Part shown: positions 33,941 through 47,318 of the stretch, piece by piece | Layout: each line of letters starts with the position of its first letter | How positions within the stretch are numbered: the stretch's first letter is position 1 | Assembly (NCBI RefSeq): GCF_921293095.1 | Contig: NC_060259.1 | Location: 23,629,812 to 23,693,811 of the forward strand | Source of the DNA: Ischnura elegans | Lineage: Eukaryota; Arthropoda; Insecta; Odonata; Coenagrionidae | Direction of reading: 5' to 3' | Length of the DNA: 64,000 bases | The notes under the pieces: generated by a model | Told to the model about the DNA's origin: nothing | The model's input: only the letters and a program-made list of their open reading frames with translations | Database searches by the model: none | Made by a program: the position numbers and the translations under genes

Positions 33941-34989
33941 CTACAAAATGAAAATTAGAAACAACATCAATAGAATTATAGGGTTGTAATCACATCACAA
34001 TCAATGCTAAAATAAGTATTTAAATAACTTAACTAAGGCAAAGAATTAAACCAAATATTACAAAAAAACAGTAGAAGCACAATATAATGAATCTGTTAAA
34101 AACTAAATTTCACAACTATGAGCTTTTAATATAAGTAAGTCCCCATGAAATTTACATGCATCGATATAGGGAAACTTCTTTGCAGCAAAATTTCTCAAGA
34201 ACAATTGACATAAAATTTAAGTTCATTTTCATATAATCAACTTTTCTGCAAGTCATATCCATCTTCAATTTTTTTCTAAATTTGAGCTAACTTTGCAATT
34301 ACACAACTTAGAAAGTGACGTAGATTTGAAACATTGGAAATCATTAGAATAAATTGCCAAATTACTCTTTATGCAAGTGAAGTCTAAGTAAGGCTTGGAA
34401 ATCCCTTGAACATCATGGAATTGAGGCAGCTGGAGGGGAAACAGAGTTCATATGAAGCCCTTAGAAGACTGCTATTTGACAAATTGCCTATGTGAATTCA
34501 TGACTCAACAGACATTGACACGGCAGCTAGGTGACACCTTCATCCTTTCCCTCATTCATGTCTCTGACCTAATTTTGAGGCCCCTGAATGCGAAGAATGG
34601 TGTAAGATGGAAAGGGGTGATTGGTGGACGAGGCTTTGAGGACAGAACCTTTACCATGCATGTGTCAGTTTTGTGTACTTGACGCGAGGCAAAATCCTAG
34701 AGAGGGAGCCTTAAAGGTCAAAATCGTTCAGCACCTCTGATATAAATTTTGGTAACACCTTTGGACAATGCATTTGATAGCATAGAATTTAAGTCTATAA
34801 TATTGAAAATAACATTTATAGGGGGGACAGGGGACATGATAGCACTAGACTTCCACTGGAATATGACATTTACATATTGAGTCACTATATGATTGCACAA
34901 ATTGAGTGTCACCGCAACATTGAACAACTGCCCTGCTAGATGGCACGTCATCTTTCGGAATCTTGAGCCATCCTCGAGTTTTTTATGTT

Positions 34990-36535
34990 TATATGAAGTT
35001 GAAAAGGATGACATTGGAGCAAGCATCTTAAGATCGGAATTTGACGCTGCAGTAAGACACCTGCGAAAGAATAAGGCCCCAGGAATAGATGACATTCCGG
35101 CAGAGCTAATAAAAAATGCAGGAGAAAAGGTCTTAACTCAACTGTATAAAACTATCTGCGATATGTACTCAACAGGAGATTTACCTAGTGACTTCGAGGA
35201 GAACATCATCATTCCCATACCCAAAAAGAAGAGAGCTGAGAAGTGCGAAGAATTTACGACCATAAGCCTGACGACACATGCGTCGAAGATTCTGACAAGA
35301 ATCATTTACAGGAGAATTGAACGAAGAGCAGAAGAATTCCTGGATGAGGACCAATTCGGATTTAGGAAAAGCAGGGGCACAAGGGAAGCAATTTTGGCTC
35401 TTAGGATGATCATAGAGAAGAGAATGGAGAAAAACAAACCAACCTTCATAGCATTTGTCGATTTAGAGAAGGCTTTTGATAACGTGGAATGGAATTCAAT
35501 GCTTAGAATTTTGAAAGAAATCGGCGTACTCTACAATGATCGTAGAATTATTCATAGTTTGTATAAAAGCCAAGTAGCTGTGATCAAATGTGGACCAAAC
35601 GGTGCAGAAGCGAGAATAAGAAAAGGGGTGAGACAAGGTTGTGCGCTTTCCCCTTAATTTTTAATGTTTACATAGAGAAAGCCATCAACGAAATCAAGCA
35701 GAAAGCTTCGGGTGTCAATATCCACGGAGAAAAAATTAGTATGCTGTGATTTGCTGACGACATAGCAGTCAGAGCCGAGACAGAGAAGGATTTGCAGAAG
35801 ACGTTGACAAATGGAAAGGACAATGGCCAGATATCAGCTGAAAATCAACAAAAAGAAGACTAAGATATTGGTTTGCAGTAAAAGAGAGGAGGCTAAAACC
35901 TAGGAAAGCATAAGCTTCAAGAGGTGAACGAGTTCTCTTACCTGGGAAGCCGAATTACCAGCGATGGACGGAGCAAGAAAGAAATACACAGTAGAATAGC
36001 GCAGGCGAAGAGGGCTTTCTACAAAAAGAAGAATCTTCTTACAGCTGAAAATACCAGCATAGAAGTAAGGAAACAATTCATCAGATGCTACATATGGAGT
36101 ATGTTTCTCTATGGAAGCGAGGCTTGGACGTTGACAGCAGCAGAGAAGTCAAGAGTGGAAGCATTCGAAATGTGGTGCTACCGAAGAATGATGAAGATAA
36201 AATGGATTGACCGTGTGAGTAACCATGAAGTGCTAAGGAGAGTAGGAGAAAAGAGAAGCCTCCTAAAAACATTAAGCAGAAGAAGGGACAACTTAGTTGG
36301 CCACATTTTGAGGCACGATGGTATGATGAAGACAATCGTTGAAGGACAAGTGGAAGGGAAAAAGGGCAAGGGACGGCCCCGAATCAGTTATTTCGGACAG
36401 GTTGAAAAGGATGTAAAAGAGAATAAATATGTAGCTATGAAGAGATTAGCGGATAGGAGAGAGAAATGGAGAGCTGCGTCAAACCAATCTTAGGATTGTT
36501 GACTAATGATGATGAAATGTGCATGGGCTGAAGAA
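34990..36535 (+). pseudogene. RTE-like LINE reverse transcriptase, truncated
   Basis: One frame to 35657 carries RT blocks: HLRKNKAPGIDDIPAELIKN, a degenerate 'FTTISLTTHASKILTRII', EDQFGFRKSRGTREAI, FVDLEKAFDNVEWN and RKGVRQGCALSP. After a stop, a degenerate FADD-like region near 35750 is followed by the C-terminal frame 35924-36493, ending RPRISYFGQVEKDVK...KRLADRREKWRAASNQS. The 3' end is TTGTTGACTAATGATGATGA. 5'-truncated and dead. Confidence 0.85.
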
Positions 36536-36639
36536 ATAAAGTTCTTACGCAAATAAAGAGGAGAACGAAATGCAGTTATTGGTTGAATAGATTTCAATAT
36601 ATTCAAGAAGAAATGAAAAGATGTGGTTCTCCGCTCCTT

Positions 36640-36983
36640 TTGTTGCATTAGCTCCCATCAGTGACCCGCAGTTCCTACAAAGACTTGTTAATTAGGAAAG
36701 TGTTAACCTGGACATAGCGAAAGCAGCACAAAAGAGGTTTTCAAACCACTTGTGGTACATGAGTGAGGAGTTGGTATGCCTGTCATTCTTTGACGGATCC
36801 ATTGCTAGGTGTGAAAAAAACGTGATACGCCGTATGTGGTCTTGTGTAGGAAAATATGATCCACCGAAGAAGGCATTCTATAAACGTAAAGACATGACTA
36901 AGCTATCAATACCAAATTTGGTCACCACTAATTCGAGAAAGCTATTTAATGTACCTATTGTAAATATGTATTGCATTCTTTGA
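36640..36983 (+). pseudogene. Fragment of an unknown arthropod repeat-borne protein
   Basis: Reads LWYMSEELVCLSFFDGSIAR then CEKNVIRRMW after an upstream part with a stop (near 36693). It has the look of a short protein family often embedded in arthropod repeats, but I cannot name it. 37001-37243 may continue it after a frameshift (SRFLGSHVEGRELSKFITDN). Confidence 0.35.
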
Positions 36984-37259
36984 TGTGAACATGCGAGAAT
37001 GTGATGAACACACAAGAACGATTCGCAAATTATTCGGGGTCATTAAGTGGGAAACGATTGTGCAGCGAGAGGAGTGAAACTAATTCAAGATTTTTAGGCA
37101 GTCACGTTGAAGGAAGAGAGCTTTCTAAATTTATTACTGACAATAAGTGTGACTTTTCATCGCAATGCAACTCTTACGTGCGGAAAGGCACTTTAATTGC
37201 CAAATATGGGATGTCAATGAAAAATTTATTTTATTTTGGTTAATGTACCGAAATTCATG

Positions 37260-39559
37260 GACAGAATGAAAATAAATTGATCTCTTGGATTGGAAGTATT
37301 GTTATGGCAATTAAATTCTTTCTAAGGTAAGCACATTTCTTCAGAGGCTAGATCTTGACATCAGGAGCAAAGTCTTTGCCGAGGAAGGGGAGGGGGTTGA
37401 GGGGAAGTCTCCAGTAAGTGGTGCGGGACATACCTCAGCGGTGCCGCGGTGCGGGGAGGCGCCCTAGGGGGGGGGGATTGCATTACAACGGATGATATAT
37501 CCTAAACGCTTAGAGATAGGTTAAAACAAACAGAAAATCGGCCCCACAGAACTTTACTTTTACATTTTACATAGAAATAGCGCTTTTTCGGCCCCAAAAA
37601 ACTCAATTGAGGGTCCTTAGTACTTAGGGCCCTTGGGGCACGGGTTGCCGTTATTTTAAAGTAACCAAATTTTAACACGTGAATATAAACACCATTTGGA
37701 TCATTTTGAGACCAGGAAAACATAATTTTTCGCAATTCTGAAAAATAAGGGCCGGCCTACTGATCACCCCCTGACAAACACCCTAGAGGCCGCGTCAGAC
37801 TACATCTTCATCTGTGACTGCAGCGTCCACAATGGTAGCATCCGATCTGTTTAAACGGAACCCTTGATCCCATGATTTACAATCCCCATATCAACCCTAC
37901 ACTCTGCCCTACTCACTAACCAAGAAAAGGCCGACAATGCTCGATGATTCTACTCGTCACACAACTCGCTGACTCGGCCGTGTAATGAACTCCCGAACAA
38001 TCCAGAGTGTTCCGACACGATGGGATTGCCTGCAGCAGATTTTCTGGGCAACCCTCGTATAATTTGGGGTTTTAACCGACATTTATGTGTACGATGATTT
38101 CATCTTAAAAATACATACAAGCTCAATGCTACTCTTCGTTATTACAAACACCATAAGGCAAAATGTTGGGGAAAAGGGATCTCAACGCACTCAATACAGT
38201 GAGATGGATATTTTTAAAATCCTATAAAAATGCATTCCTTTGTGTAGAGCATTCATCAATCGACAGTAAGGACATATTGAAAGGATTTTAGGCAACATAT
38301 GCTTCGCTATTTCGGTAAAAGCAACATTGGAGACGTAGCTGACGTAGCCCTGAGTGATTCGCTTAATTGCCAGATCTGATTAGCGGTGTAACGTGATTTG
38401 AGTGAGGGAAACGACGCAACTTCAGGACAGTGATTTTTTTAGTTAAGAAGTATATGCAAAAATAAATTATCACTCACGAACACGGAGGAGACAAAAATGA
38501 AAGACAGGATGCTCTATCATGCATTCGCGACTTTTCCACCGAGTCATACTGTCGTCATGACCAACTATTCGCTGAGAAAATTGTGAGGAGAAACACACAG
38601 AAATGTCCTTTTCTATCTGTTTAGCATTGTGTTCGTTATTGAAATGATTATAAAAGCGTTCCTTGCCCAACACTTAACGGAGAACCCTATAAATGTTCGT
38701 ACGTCTTTCAGATGTAGTTCAAATGAATCTATGATGATGATTCACTTTGTAAGGTGCTGTTAATCAAGATGAAAGGGGAAAAATATGTCTGGATGTTGCA
38801 TTGGCGGCTTCCTTCTATCAAGGGCGTATACGGAGGCGCAGTGAAAATTGCGTTGTATAAAGCGGTGAATTCCTAGACCGCATGGGAGACACGCGTGGAC
38901 GTGAGATGGCAAAATATCACATGTTCTAATTTCATTCGTGCAATCGCGATATTCCACGCCGTATGAGACACAAATGTAGTTCTAACCTGCGCAATTACAT
39001 GCATTATGTAAAACGGCCTTCACACGGATATTCTTCATTATATTTGAGTTAGAGGACCTCTATTAAATGTTGATAGTATTTTATAAGGAGGTTAATCTTT
39101 GTCTATGAAGTACCGTGCAAGCCGTCAACAGAATGTGGCACGGAGTAATTCCACTGTAAGCGTGCAGTACTCATCCTATCCTCATTCAGACACGCGCTCG
39201 TTTGCCAACCACATTTCAATATCATTTATGTATACCTACAGGTGTAATCAAGTAAGAATGCATTTTATTTTGAGCGACAAAGGCGCATAATGAATATCTT
39301 TTACAGCACGTGAATAAATAAGGTTGAAAACAGGCGTGACGGAGCAAATGTTGAAAAAGAAAACGCATAGCATGCCTGATTTAATGGTTGGATGTATAAC
39401 CATAAAATATTACCGCTGACGATAACCGGTTAGTGACGGAGCAAGCGCTTGAAGTCTCCGCTGGCTACTTCAAACCACTTTCGAAAATTCTGGGCACACA
39501 AGAAAACACAACTTCCTTCCACCACAGTCAGAGTAGAACTGAGAGTATGATGCACATTT
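37260..39559. other. Intergenic, no gene recognised
   Basis: Contains a G-rich patch (37380-37480) and otherwise unremarkable sequence. No TrxR N-terminal exon motif (FAD turn or CxxxxC) seen on the minus strand. Confidence 0.35.
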
Positions 39560-40460
39560 TAAAAAGGCTAGGAGAAGTTTCCCTGGAAATATCCAATGGA
39601 GACTGTCAAAGGCTCCCCTCCGTGGAGTCATAAAACGACCGTTTTCGAAGTTGAATCCTGGGGGTTAGGGAGATTAAAGAGGGCATTAAAGGTCAGTCAG
39701 TGTCTCTCTGGGAAGATTTTGTGGATAATTATCAGGAAAAGAACTCACTTTTTCGTGGCTTATGCGTATTTAATAAAAGCATGCCCCCGATCGCATCCAA
39801 AGAAAACTAAATTTACTTCTTGGCGTGCACTTACCTCGGCGGAAAACCCTCCGTTTTCTTCACCATAGACGAATTGGGGATCGAGCGCATTAAGGTCAGA
39901 TTAATACCGGTAAACTTTGAGCTTTAAAATCCATCCGCTTTCAATAACCTTACCGCGTCGCGTTTAATCCAGCTCCGGGCGCGCGGAGACGAACCCTACC
40001 GCTTGATCAAAAAATCAATTTAATTTCCGGTGTCGCAAAATTATTTCAAAGCTCATTGCGTATACAACTTGAGAAATCTTCAAATCTAAATTCTGATCTA
40101 AGTTCATCAGCGTAATTTTGGAAACCCCATCTGAAACTCTTAGTTAATATTTAATTTTGCTGAAAAACAGTATCTGCCATTTTGTAACTGCATTTTTAGA
40201 GTTTATCGAAGTTATTCTTTATGATTACTGAAATTTAAAGAAAACGCACGTTGCTAACAGGTTATATAGCTTTTTATTCCGTACAAATCCACCAATAATT
40301 TTGGAAGATGAAGAAGATACTTTGGACGTATCTACTTAATTTGGAAGATTTTCAGAGAGATCTAAAGAGGGGCATTTTTACGGAAATACGCTCACCTGTG
40401 AGCCTCTGTATCTCAGTGAAGGATGAAATCCAAGTCATAGTAGGAACATTTTCGTAACGT
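39560..40460 (-). repeat. Unclassified dispersed repeat, copy 2 (inverted)
   Basis: Same landmarks as 29775-31000 in the same order when read on the minus strand. Partial relatives at 43270-43500 and 43630-43800 share GCGAC..CGAAATTAAGATCGA TTTTTCG-like sequence. Confidence 0.65.
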
Positions 40461-40783
40461 GTAATCATATATGACTTTACTTGCGAAGACTCAAGTTTTC
40501 ATCTCAAATACAGCAATTGTGTAATTTTGACTGGCTTCTTCCGATATTCGACCAGTGCGCGGGCGCTGTCTCTTCCATGTTGGCATCAAAATGATGTGAC
40601 GCTATTCTCTTGCAAATTCATATGTCGACTTGTGTGAATGCTAAAACGATGAATGATACATCACTCTAAAGAAAATTTAATTGGAAATTCTGCTTTTTAG
40701 TAGTATGAGAAAGTCAAAAATGTAGACACATCAGTGCAGTAAGTACCTCCGCGCATCATAAAATTATTCATTGTGTCAATGTC

Positions 40784-40827
40784 ATTTCCAATTTGACACA
40801 ATTTGTCAATTGTGTCAAATTGGAAAT
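40784..40827. repeat. Perfect 20 bp hairpin
   Basis: ATTTCCAATTTGACACAATT, a 4-base loop, then its exact inverse complement. The flank repeats part of the arm (CATTGTGTCAATG). Could be a small MITE core or folded RNA. Confidence 0.65.
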
Positions 40828-40999
40828 CAAGCTAGAGAATAGCTCTGAGTCTATAGAATTTAAATATAACAATACGTCGCGAAAAGCAATCAAGATTCAT
40901 ATAATGGCATCGGAGTACTATTAGATCGCATAAGACGTAGTAAATTTACGAAAATGTTTAAACAATCTGTAGCCGCTGTAGTTTTTAGTAGAAATTCGA

Positions 41000-41430
41000 T
41001 GCAGCAAAGATAAGTATGAACTAGCTAACGACCATGATACTATCCAAGTATGGTGCGATTCCTGGAAGTTAGTGTTAATTCTAAAAAAAATGGTAGTAAT
41101 TAATTTCTAGAAAATATAAGTCCTCAAAACGTAGCTTTTTCATTCAGACTACCCAATAAGAAATTGTAGAGTCCGTATAATATGTGGATGTTAGACTCAA
41201 TAATGATCTACCGTGGAATAAACATATTCGGAAAGTAAGATGTGAAGCTAATCGTGAATCGGGGTTTGTCAAAAGAATACTAGCAAATCATGACGGCAAA
41301 GTGAGAGAATCCAGCTATTTCTCCCTCTTTGGAAATATATTTGGAATTCGCTGCCAGTTTTTCGGATCATGTTGCATGCTGGTGATTGATCACCACTGAC
41401 ATACACCGTAGGGGTGGGAAGCAGTGTATT
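41000..41430 (+). pseudogene. CR1-like LINE RT fragment
   Basis: Starts like WCDSWKL.. and continues VRLNNDLPWNKHIRKVRCEA then NRESGFVKRILA, the conserved C-terminal RT region (YLGVxLNNDLxWxxHI). Ends in unrelated sequence near 41430. Confidence 0.7.
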
Positions 41431-41694
41431 ATTTAGATGTAGATGTATTATTACCGTTTACCTCGAAAGCAAAAATTGAATTGGCAGAGCGTTTCACATT
41501 CAGTTGAAAGTGTGGTGTTATGGACATTCGTTTCCCATGTAGTCTATTCTCCACAAGGCCGGGAGCGCGGTGTTGTCAATAGTAATATAAAAATTAATAT
41601 TGCGCTGTGAACTGTTCAACACTGTATTCCAATGTAGAATAAGACGCTGCATTCATTGGCGTCAATATTTTTTACATAAAATTATATCAAAGGC

Positions 41695-42390
41695 TGGGAT
41701 GGGATGAGGATTAATCACAAGAAAACTAAGGTAATGCGTTTTTGTAAAGCATCACGAGCGAGGAATGTGAGACTCAAGATAAAGGTGGGTGGTGGAAAAC
41801 TTGAGCAGGTTGAGTATTCAACTATTTAGGCAGTACGTTAGAGGAAAACGGATACAGTAGTAAGGACATCAGGAAGAGAATAGCATTAGCGAAGGAGGCG
41901 TTCATGAGCAGGAAGGATCTTCTTAGAGGATCGTTATGTAAGAGTTTAAAGAAAAGGTTAGTGAAGAGTTTGGTTTGGAGTCTAGCTCTATACGGTGCGG
42001 AAACATGGACACTGAGGAAAGAAGACGAGAGAAGATTGGAGGCATTCGAGATGTGGGTATGGAGAAGAATGGAGAGGGTGAAATGGACGGAGAGGAAAAG
42101 GAACGACGAAGTGCTGGATATGGTTGGCGAGGAGAGGCAGCTTTTAGATGAGATACGCAGAAGACAGAAGGTTTGGATGGAGTTAGTGCTTAGCGGTGAG
42201 GGGATGTTGAAAATGGTGTTGGAGGGTAGAATGTTGGGGAAACGAGGGAGGGGAAGGAAAAGAATAGGATTTTTAGATAGATTGAAAGAGAGTAGGCCTT
42301 ACAGTGAATTAAAGAAGGCAGTGCTGGAAGGAAAGGGAGGCTCCCAGATCACCTCTTTAGTACTCCATGGAAACCTACCTTAATCGGTAG
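41695..42390 (+). pseudogene. LINE RT C-terminal fragment
   Basis: INHKKTKVMRF at the start, then YLGSTLEENGYSSKDIRKRI and the frame 41904-42383 with VWSLALYGAETWTLRKEDER and FEMWVWRRMERVKWTER, ending in a GKRGRGRKRI basic stretch. This is the 'ALYGSETWTL' C-terminal domain of arthropod LINEs. 5'-truncated. Confidence 0.8.
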
Positions 42391-42399
42391 AATACTATA

Positions 42400-43260
42400 A
42401 TAATAATATCAAAGGCTATAAAAAAAATTCCATAAATTTACGTTACATGCGTGTATTTTTTTACTTAATTTTCTTCTCGCAATTGTCGTCAAACTGTTAA
42501 TTATATTGAATTGAATCCTCTACACGAAGCTCTTCACACTAATATAACTTTGACGGTTTTCACCAATTTTACATTAATTGAGGAAAAAAGTAGTCATACC
42601 GATGTAACACCCTTTAGGATAAGAAAATTTGGATTTGTGTGAGGTAAAAAGTAGTCGGCCACTAAAAGACGTTTCTTACGTCGTAGGTGATATAATGTGT
42701 GTTAAATGTGAAGACAACTACGATGTTATTATTTTTAGAGAAAAAATTATTTAATTATCTTAATTTTGAAGGGGGTTACAAGTTCTTAAAAAATATTTAG
42801 GCGCCACTGAGCGGAGCTTCTCGCCTTGCCTTGCCAACTCCTTGCGCTCGGAGGGAATCATCTCGGGCGGAAAAGGAGACTTTTGTCCATTCGTACCATA
42901 ATGTATGCACTCCTTCGATAAAATCCTGAACAGAGAAAACTCATCCGTTATAACAGCGATGTTTTTATTTCAATACATTGGTACATGAAAGCAAGCAAAT
43001 TTTGAGGGCTAGGAAATTTTTTGGAAACTTTGAAGCGAGTTTCGCCTAGGGTCTTTCGGTCTATCCACGGAAACAGAGACAGGAAACATCTCATAATTCG
43101 TGCAAAGGACTACCCCCTCTAGTGCATGCCTTTTATAATAGGGCGCTCTGGGTTTTCCCCAAGTCCCATTCATTACATTAAACATCTGCAAGAGGAGCGA
43201 CCCCAGCCAAGGGCCAAGGGAATAATTAGCAGAGGAGCTCACTTTTTCGCTGCATTTTTT
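42400..43260. other. Intergenic, nothing recognised
   Basis: AT-rich sequence between a LINE fragment and the 43.3 kb repeat units. No splice-flanked exon or TIR seen. Confidence 0.35.
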
Positions 43261-43269
43261 TGCAGTGTT

Positions 43270-43800
43270 GGATTATAAAAATAAGTTCACCGAGTTACCT
43301 CGAGATTTTAAAAGACATATACAACACAACCGATATAGAGTATGATACCAGAAGGAGAATTGCGACCACCTGCGACGCCGAAATTAAGATCGATTTTTCG
43401 AACGTGCGGCACAGTTCGGAGCTTGCTGTAGTCAACGGGGAATACCGTGCTCGACGGACGTTGAAAAGTGAATCTTTTAGCAAGTGAATTGTGGATAAGA
43501 TATAATTTATCTAGTGCCACATTTATTCTACTTTATATAGCTTAATTTCTTCGCTTTCATTCGATATTTACCGCTGATATGATACAAATTGGAAGACTGT
43601 GTTTTTCGTCGAAATTTTGTGATCATGCATGATTATAAAAAGGGATGACCGAGTTACCTCGGGATATTTACGTTGAATTACATCAAACGTTTTAAAGTGT
43701 TCGTCCAAAAAAATCAGCTACGACCGTTAGCATCAAGCAAAATAAAAATCGATATTTTGCCCCGCGCGTAGTGTGCAGCAGCTCCGGATGGTATGGCATG
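43270..43800. repeat. Two tandem diverged units of an unknown repeat
   Basis: ACCGAGTTACCTCGAG near 43288 and GACCGAGTTACCTCGGG near 43648 start two ~360-base units. Both contain a TCGATTTTTCG or TCGATATTTTG block and are related to the 30.3/40.0 kb repeat. Confidence 0.5.
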
Positions 43801-44559
43801 CTAAATGTATGCAGTATATAGAAGTTCTGTATTCAGTTCATAACTGTCCCTTTGTAGAAATGCCGCTTATTGCTTTATTGCCTCAGTCTATGAAGGGGTT
43901 TTTGGACAGTTGAGGATCGCTTCCCTTCGATATCCGCGCAAACGTTTTCACGAAGTAGCTCGTACGGGGCTTTCCACAAAGGCTTCTTTCCAATTGGTTG
44001 AAAAATATTCTCTTTCACAATTTTACCGAGAAAATTAGTCAGTTTGCCTTCTTGAGTGCGAAAGGATCTCAGTGCATGTGATACGGAAGCGAATAACCAG
44101 GGCTTATTTTCCCTATATCGTGAACTTTCAGCGTTGAGACCGAACTACCACTAGTGAAGAATATCTCGGAACGATAAAAAGGTATGTTTTCCAAGTAATA
44201 AATCTCAGGTACGACTAATGATGGGAACACTGCCCGATGTTTTTATTTACTGCTCTTATTTTTTTATTCCTAACTATTAAATTCAATTAAATATTCCCTC
44301 TCTACTAAAACGGTCCAAATAGTCGATTTTTGTTTTTCTTCTGTCTCACCGAATTGTTAAAAAAACTCCCCGGATCGATTTTTCGGGAAAATGTCATTAT
44401 ATTCATGTTTTATAGCCTAAACAAGATTAGTAGGAAAAATATCATCGAGCTAATTATAAAACTATGGAAGATGTGATTTTTGGCCAGCTTTTTTCGATTT
44501 CAGCCCACTGTGCGTCGTGTGAATGAATGAAGTAGTATATATAATAAAGTAATCTAAAC

Positions 44560-45065
44560 TCTATGTTCATGTGTCTCCCAGGTACTTACTCGATATATTG
44601 CCTGACGTTTCAAGGTCGTTGCTGGTCACTACCTCTTTGGGAATCAGATAAATTTCCGAGAAGGGACGGTATTCCTATTTGTTTATGGAGGAAGAGGGGC
44701 TGAAAGTGCTAAAGGTGATGTCATTTTTTCCCCCTTCAGAGCAGAACCCAATTTGTAGCTGATTTTGATGCCAATGACCCTATTTAATTTTTCACATTTT
44801 CCTCTCTCCAACGTCTCGCGGATCCGCCGTTGTTTGATGTTTTCACCTTTGCGTCGCTTTTGTTTTCTGGACGCCAACTGCGTTTACCCAGGTTGCGTGT
44901 TCTGTCCCTGCCGACTTTATGGGTTTTCCATGAGGAATAGAGTGGTTATGTTCTGCTAATGGAGTTTGAACAAAGCGAACGTTTTCGTCGATATATTTTT
45001 TGTCACAGAATAGGCACCATATCTTGCCTTGGGCGATACATCGGAATATCAGAAAATATCGCGAC
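44560..45065 (-). pseudogene. Possible Penelope-like C-terminal remnant
   Basis: Minus-strand pieces such as FVQTPLAEHNHSI and ATWVNAVGVQKTKATQR loosely resemble the cysteine/His region of GIY-YIG domains, followed by a GAAACGTCAGGC motif at 44604-44615. GAAACGTCGGC recurs at 46511. Weak call. Confidence 0.25.
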
Positions 45066-45186
45066 ATTTAAATATACCTGGGATCTGATATATGGTTTTC
45101 ACGTTATTACATCTACAAACTACCCCGCAAGCCGACTAAAAGGCGTGTGGCTGGAGATGTTAGGACACCAGTCGTTTAAACATAAA

Positions 45187-46190
45187 AAGGAAATGAGAAA
45201 TTTCGATTAGCATTTATTAAAGTCCTTCATGGTTTGGGAGAAAAACGAATTCCCAAGTCTATCCGTTCGGCTGAATATCTCTCTTAATTTATCGCTTCTG
45301 TGTGACCTGGAAATATGGTGGGGTTCTGATATTATGTTCTCCGAGCAGCTCTCAAAAATATCTATTTTCAATTGTCCAAGTATTCTATGCCTAGCGCGCA
45401 GCCTCCTACTAGCAGTCTTCAGCGGCTACCAGCCTAATTCGCTTACGATCTGAATAACGCTGTCTATACGCCCGCAGCAATTTTTGACGAATCGTGCAGC
45501 TTCCCTTTCATTGTATAAAGTTCACGGATTAAGTCTTTCTGTACCGGATCCCATATGCATGCTGTATATTCAAGGTGCAGTCTGACGAGCGCGATATAGC
45601 ACCTTTCTCTAACTTTCTCATCCGAAAATCCTCCCTAAATACATTTGACGAATCCTAATCTCTTTAGGGCTATGATGCGAACATTTAAATGTGTTCACCA
45701 CGAGAGGTTCGAGGTTATCGTAACTCCCAGGTACTTTACTTCGTCTATTGCCTTTCTTTAACACCATCCACAGCTTAAACATGGTTATATAGTGGGACGA
45801 ACTCTGCAAAACATGTACCGTCGTGCATTTGCTCAGATTAAGTTCGAGTCCCCACTCTTGGCTCCACAAATGAACGTTGTTTAAGTCCGATGATAGAATT
45901 TCGTAGTCAGAGTGATCACTAATTTCGTGATAGATGACAGCGTCGTCAGCAAATAAACGTATTTTACTGCTAATGCGGGAGCAGAGATCATTGATGCATA
46001 TAATGAACAAAAGGGGGCCGATTACGCTTCCTTGTGGAACGCCTGATGTAACTTTTGCTACATCAGAGTCAACTTCGTCGAGAACTACTTGTCGTTTACG
46101 ATCTCTGAGAAGTCGCGTATCCAGTTTACCACTGTTATTAATAAGTTTGAGTCCCCACTCTTGACTCCACAGATGACGTTGGTTACCCAA
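45187..46190 (-). pseudogene. CR1/L2-like LINE RT remnant
   Basis: Minus-strand frame 46190-45618 carries VTSGVPQGSVIGPLLFIICI NDL and RLFADDAVIY, the catalytic FADD block, followed by DLNNVHLWSQEWGLELNLSK. Downstream frames to 45187 read RAARFVKNCCGRIDSV and SDKLREIFSRTDRLGNSFFS-like segments of the C-terminus. Frameshifted. The SQEWGL block is repeated at 46140-46165, a local duplication. Confidence 0.8.
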
Positions 46191-46199
46191 TCACCTGAT

Positions 46200-47146
46200 A
46201 TTGCTTAATTTCAATGTCAATTATCATAAGGAATTCAATAAAAAGTTATCATATTCCGAAATTGAATTTTCAATATTGCCCAGGCCTGAGGAGAGGAAGA
46301 ATGCCCTACACTCCACTTGGAATGATGCTGTGTCCTTCACAGTAGGTACTCAGACAATTTCAATTTTTTTAAATGTAGCTTCAGCATAGTTTAATTGAAA
46401 AAATATCGAATGCTTTCCCGGCGTATGCTGGTAGTGAAGGATGCTCGGGTTCTCCATTCTCCACAGGGTAGTCTCCTGCATGGTTTTCGGCAGCCATGAC
46501 TCATACCCTGAAACGTCGGCAGCAATGGAGGAGATTACCCGGTGAAAAACCCGAGCAGCTTTCACTACTAGGCTTCAACCCAAGGTTCTTAAAGTAAAGG
46601 TTGCCTCATTCGCGACTCGGGCTCCCATTGGCTTGACGTCACGGTAGACCCAACTTCCAGCGCCATTTCAAATTCTAGCCTTTCCGCGGGCCTAACTGCT
46701 TACCGCAGCGAGTTCTTGAATTTACCCTCTATCGAACACTATTAGCCGAATTTTAAATTGAAGGCCGATTTATGAAAATAATGATGATAAGATTTAAAAA
46801 AAAGATAAATTCGTGTATTCAGACGCCATAATTTCCTGATGAAGTGATGAAATGGGAAGGTGTGCGAGTTGATTCCGTGTCCACACTTCCTTCCTGTAAC
46901 TCTCAAAACACTGTTTTCCTTGCTACTTCCGCAATATAATTTAAACTTAGATTAATATGGCTGGGAGGAAAATACGCAAAAACCAAATTAGTTGCTTCAA
47001 AAAATTACAGTTCTGCAACTTTTTAAATAGAAATTATGCTCGTTTTCATTCTTCGCCGGGCTTTGAAAATACAGACTGTCCCAAGGGTCGTGTGTCATTT
47101 TTGACCTGTAAATTTAGTAACTTTGCATGCATTTGCATATAGCTTA
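46200..47146. other. Intergenic, nothing firm
   Basis: Contains a GAAACGTCGGC motif near 46511, as in 44.6 kb, and a GC-rich stretch at 46610-46720. No gene. Confidence 0.35.
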
Positions 47147-47317
47147 GTCATAGGGTTAAACCTCGGGCAATCATGACAACCAACGTGTCAAGCGATAGGT
47201 TTTGGAGGGTGCCAAAGTCGGTTAGGCAGTTCATAGATCCGTAGTGTGGATTTTTTGACCTCTGAGGGTCACAATGGGGGTCAAAGGTCATAGGGTTAAA
47301 CCTCGGGCAATCATGAC
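47147..47317. repeat. 31 bp direct repeat, 140 bp apart
   Basis: GTCATAGGGTTAAACCTCGG GCAATCATGAC is identical at 47147-47177 and 47287-47317. It looks like just over one period of a ~140 bp tandem repeat. An RTE-like LINE tail starts right after the second copy. Confidence 0.8.
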
Positions 47318-47318
47318 C

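Noticed and set aside
34718-35095. Minus-strand frame opposite the RTE-like LINE
   Set aside because: Shadow of the RT coding strand; no splice sites or domain.
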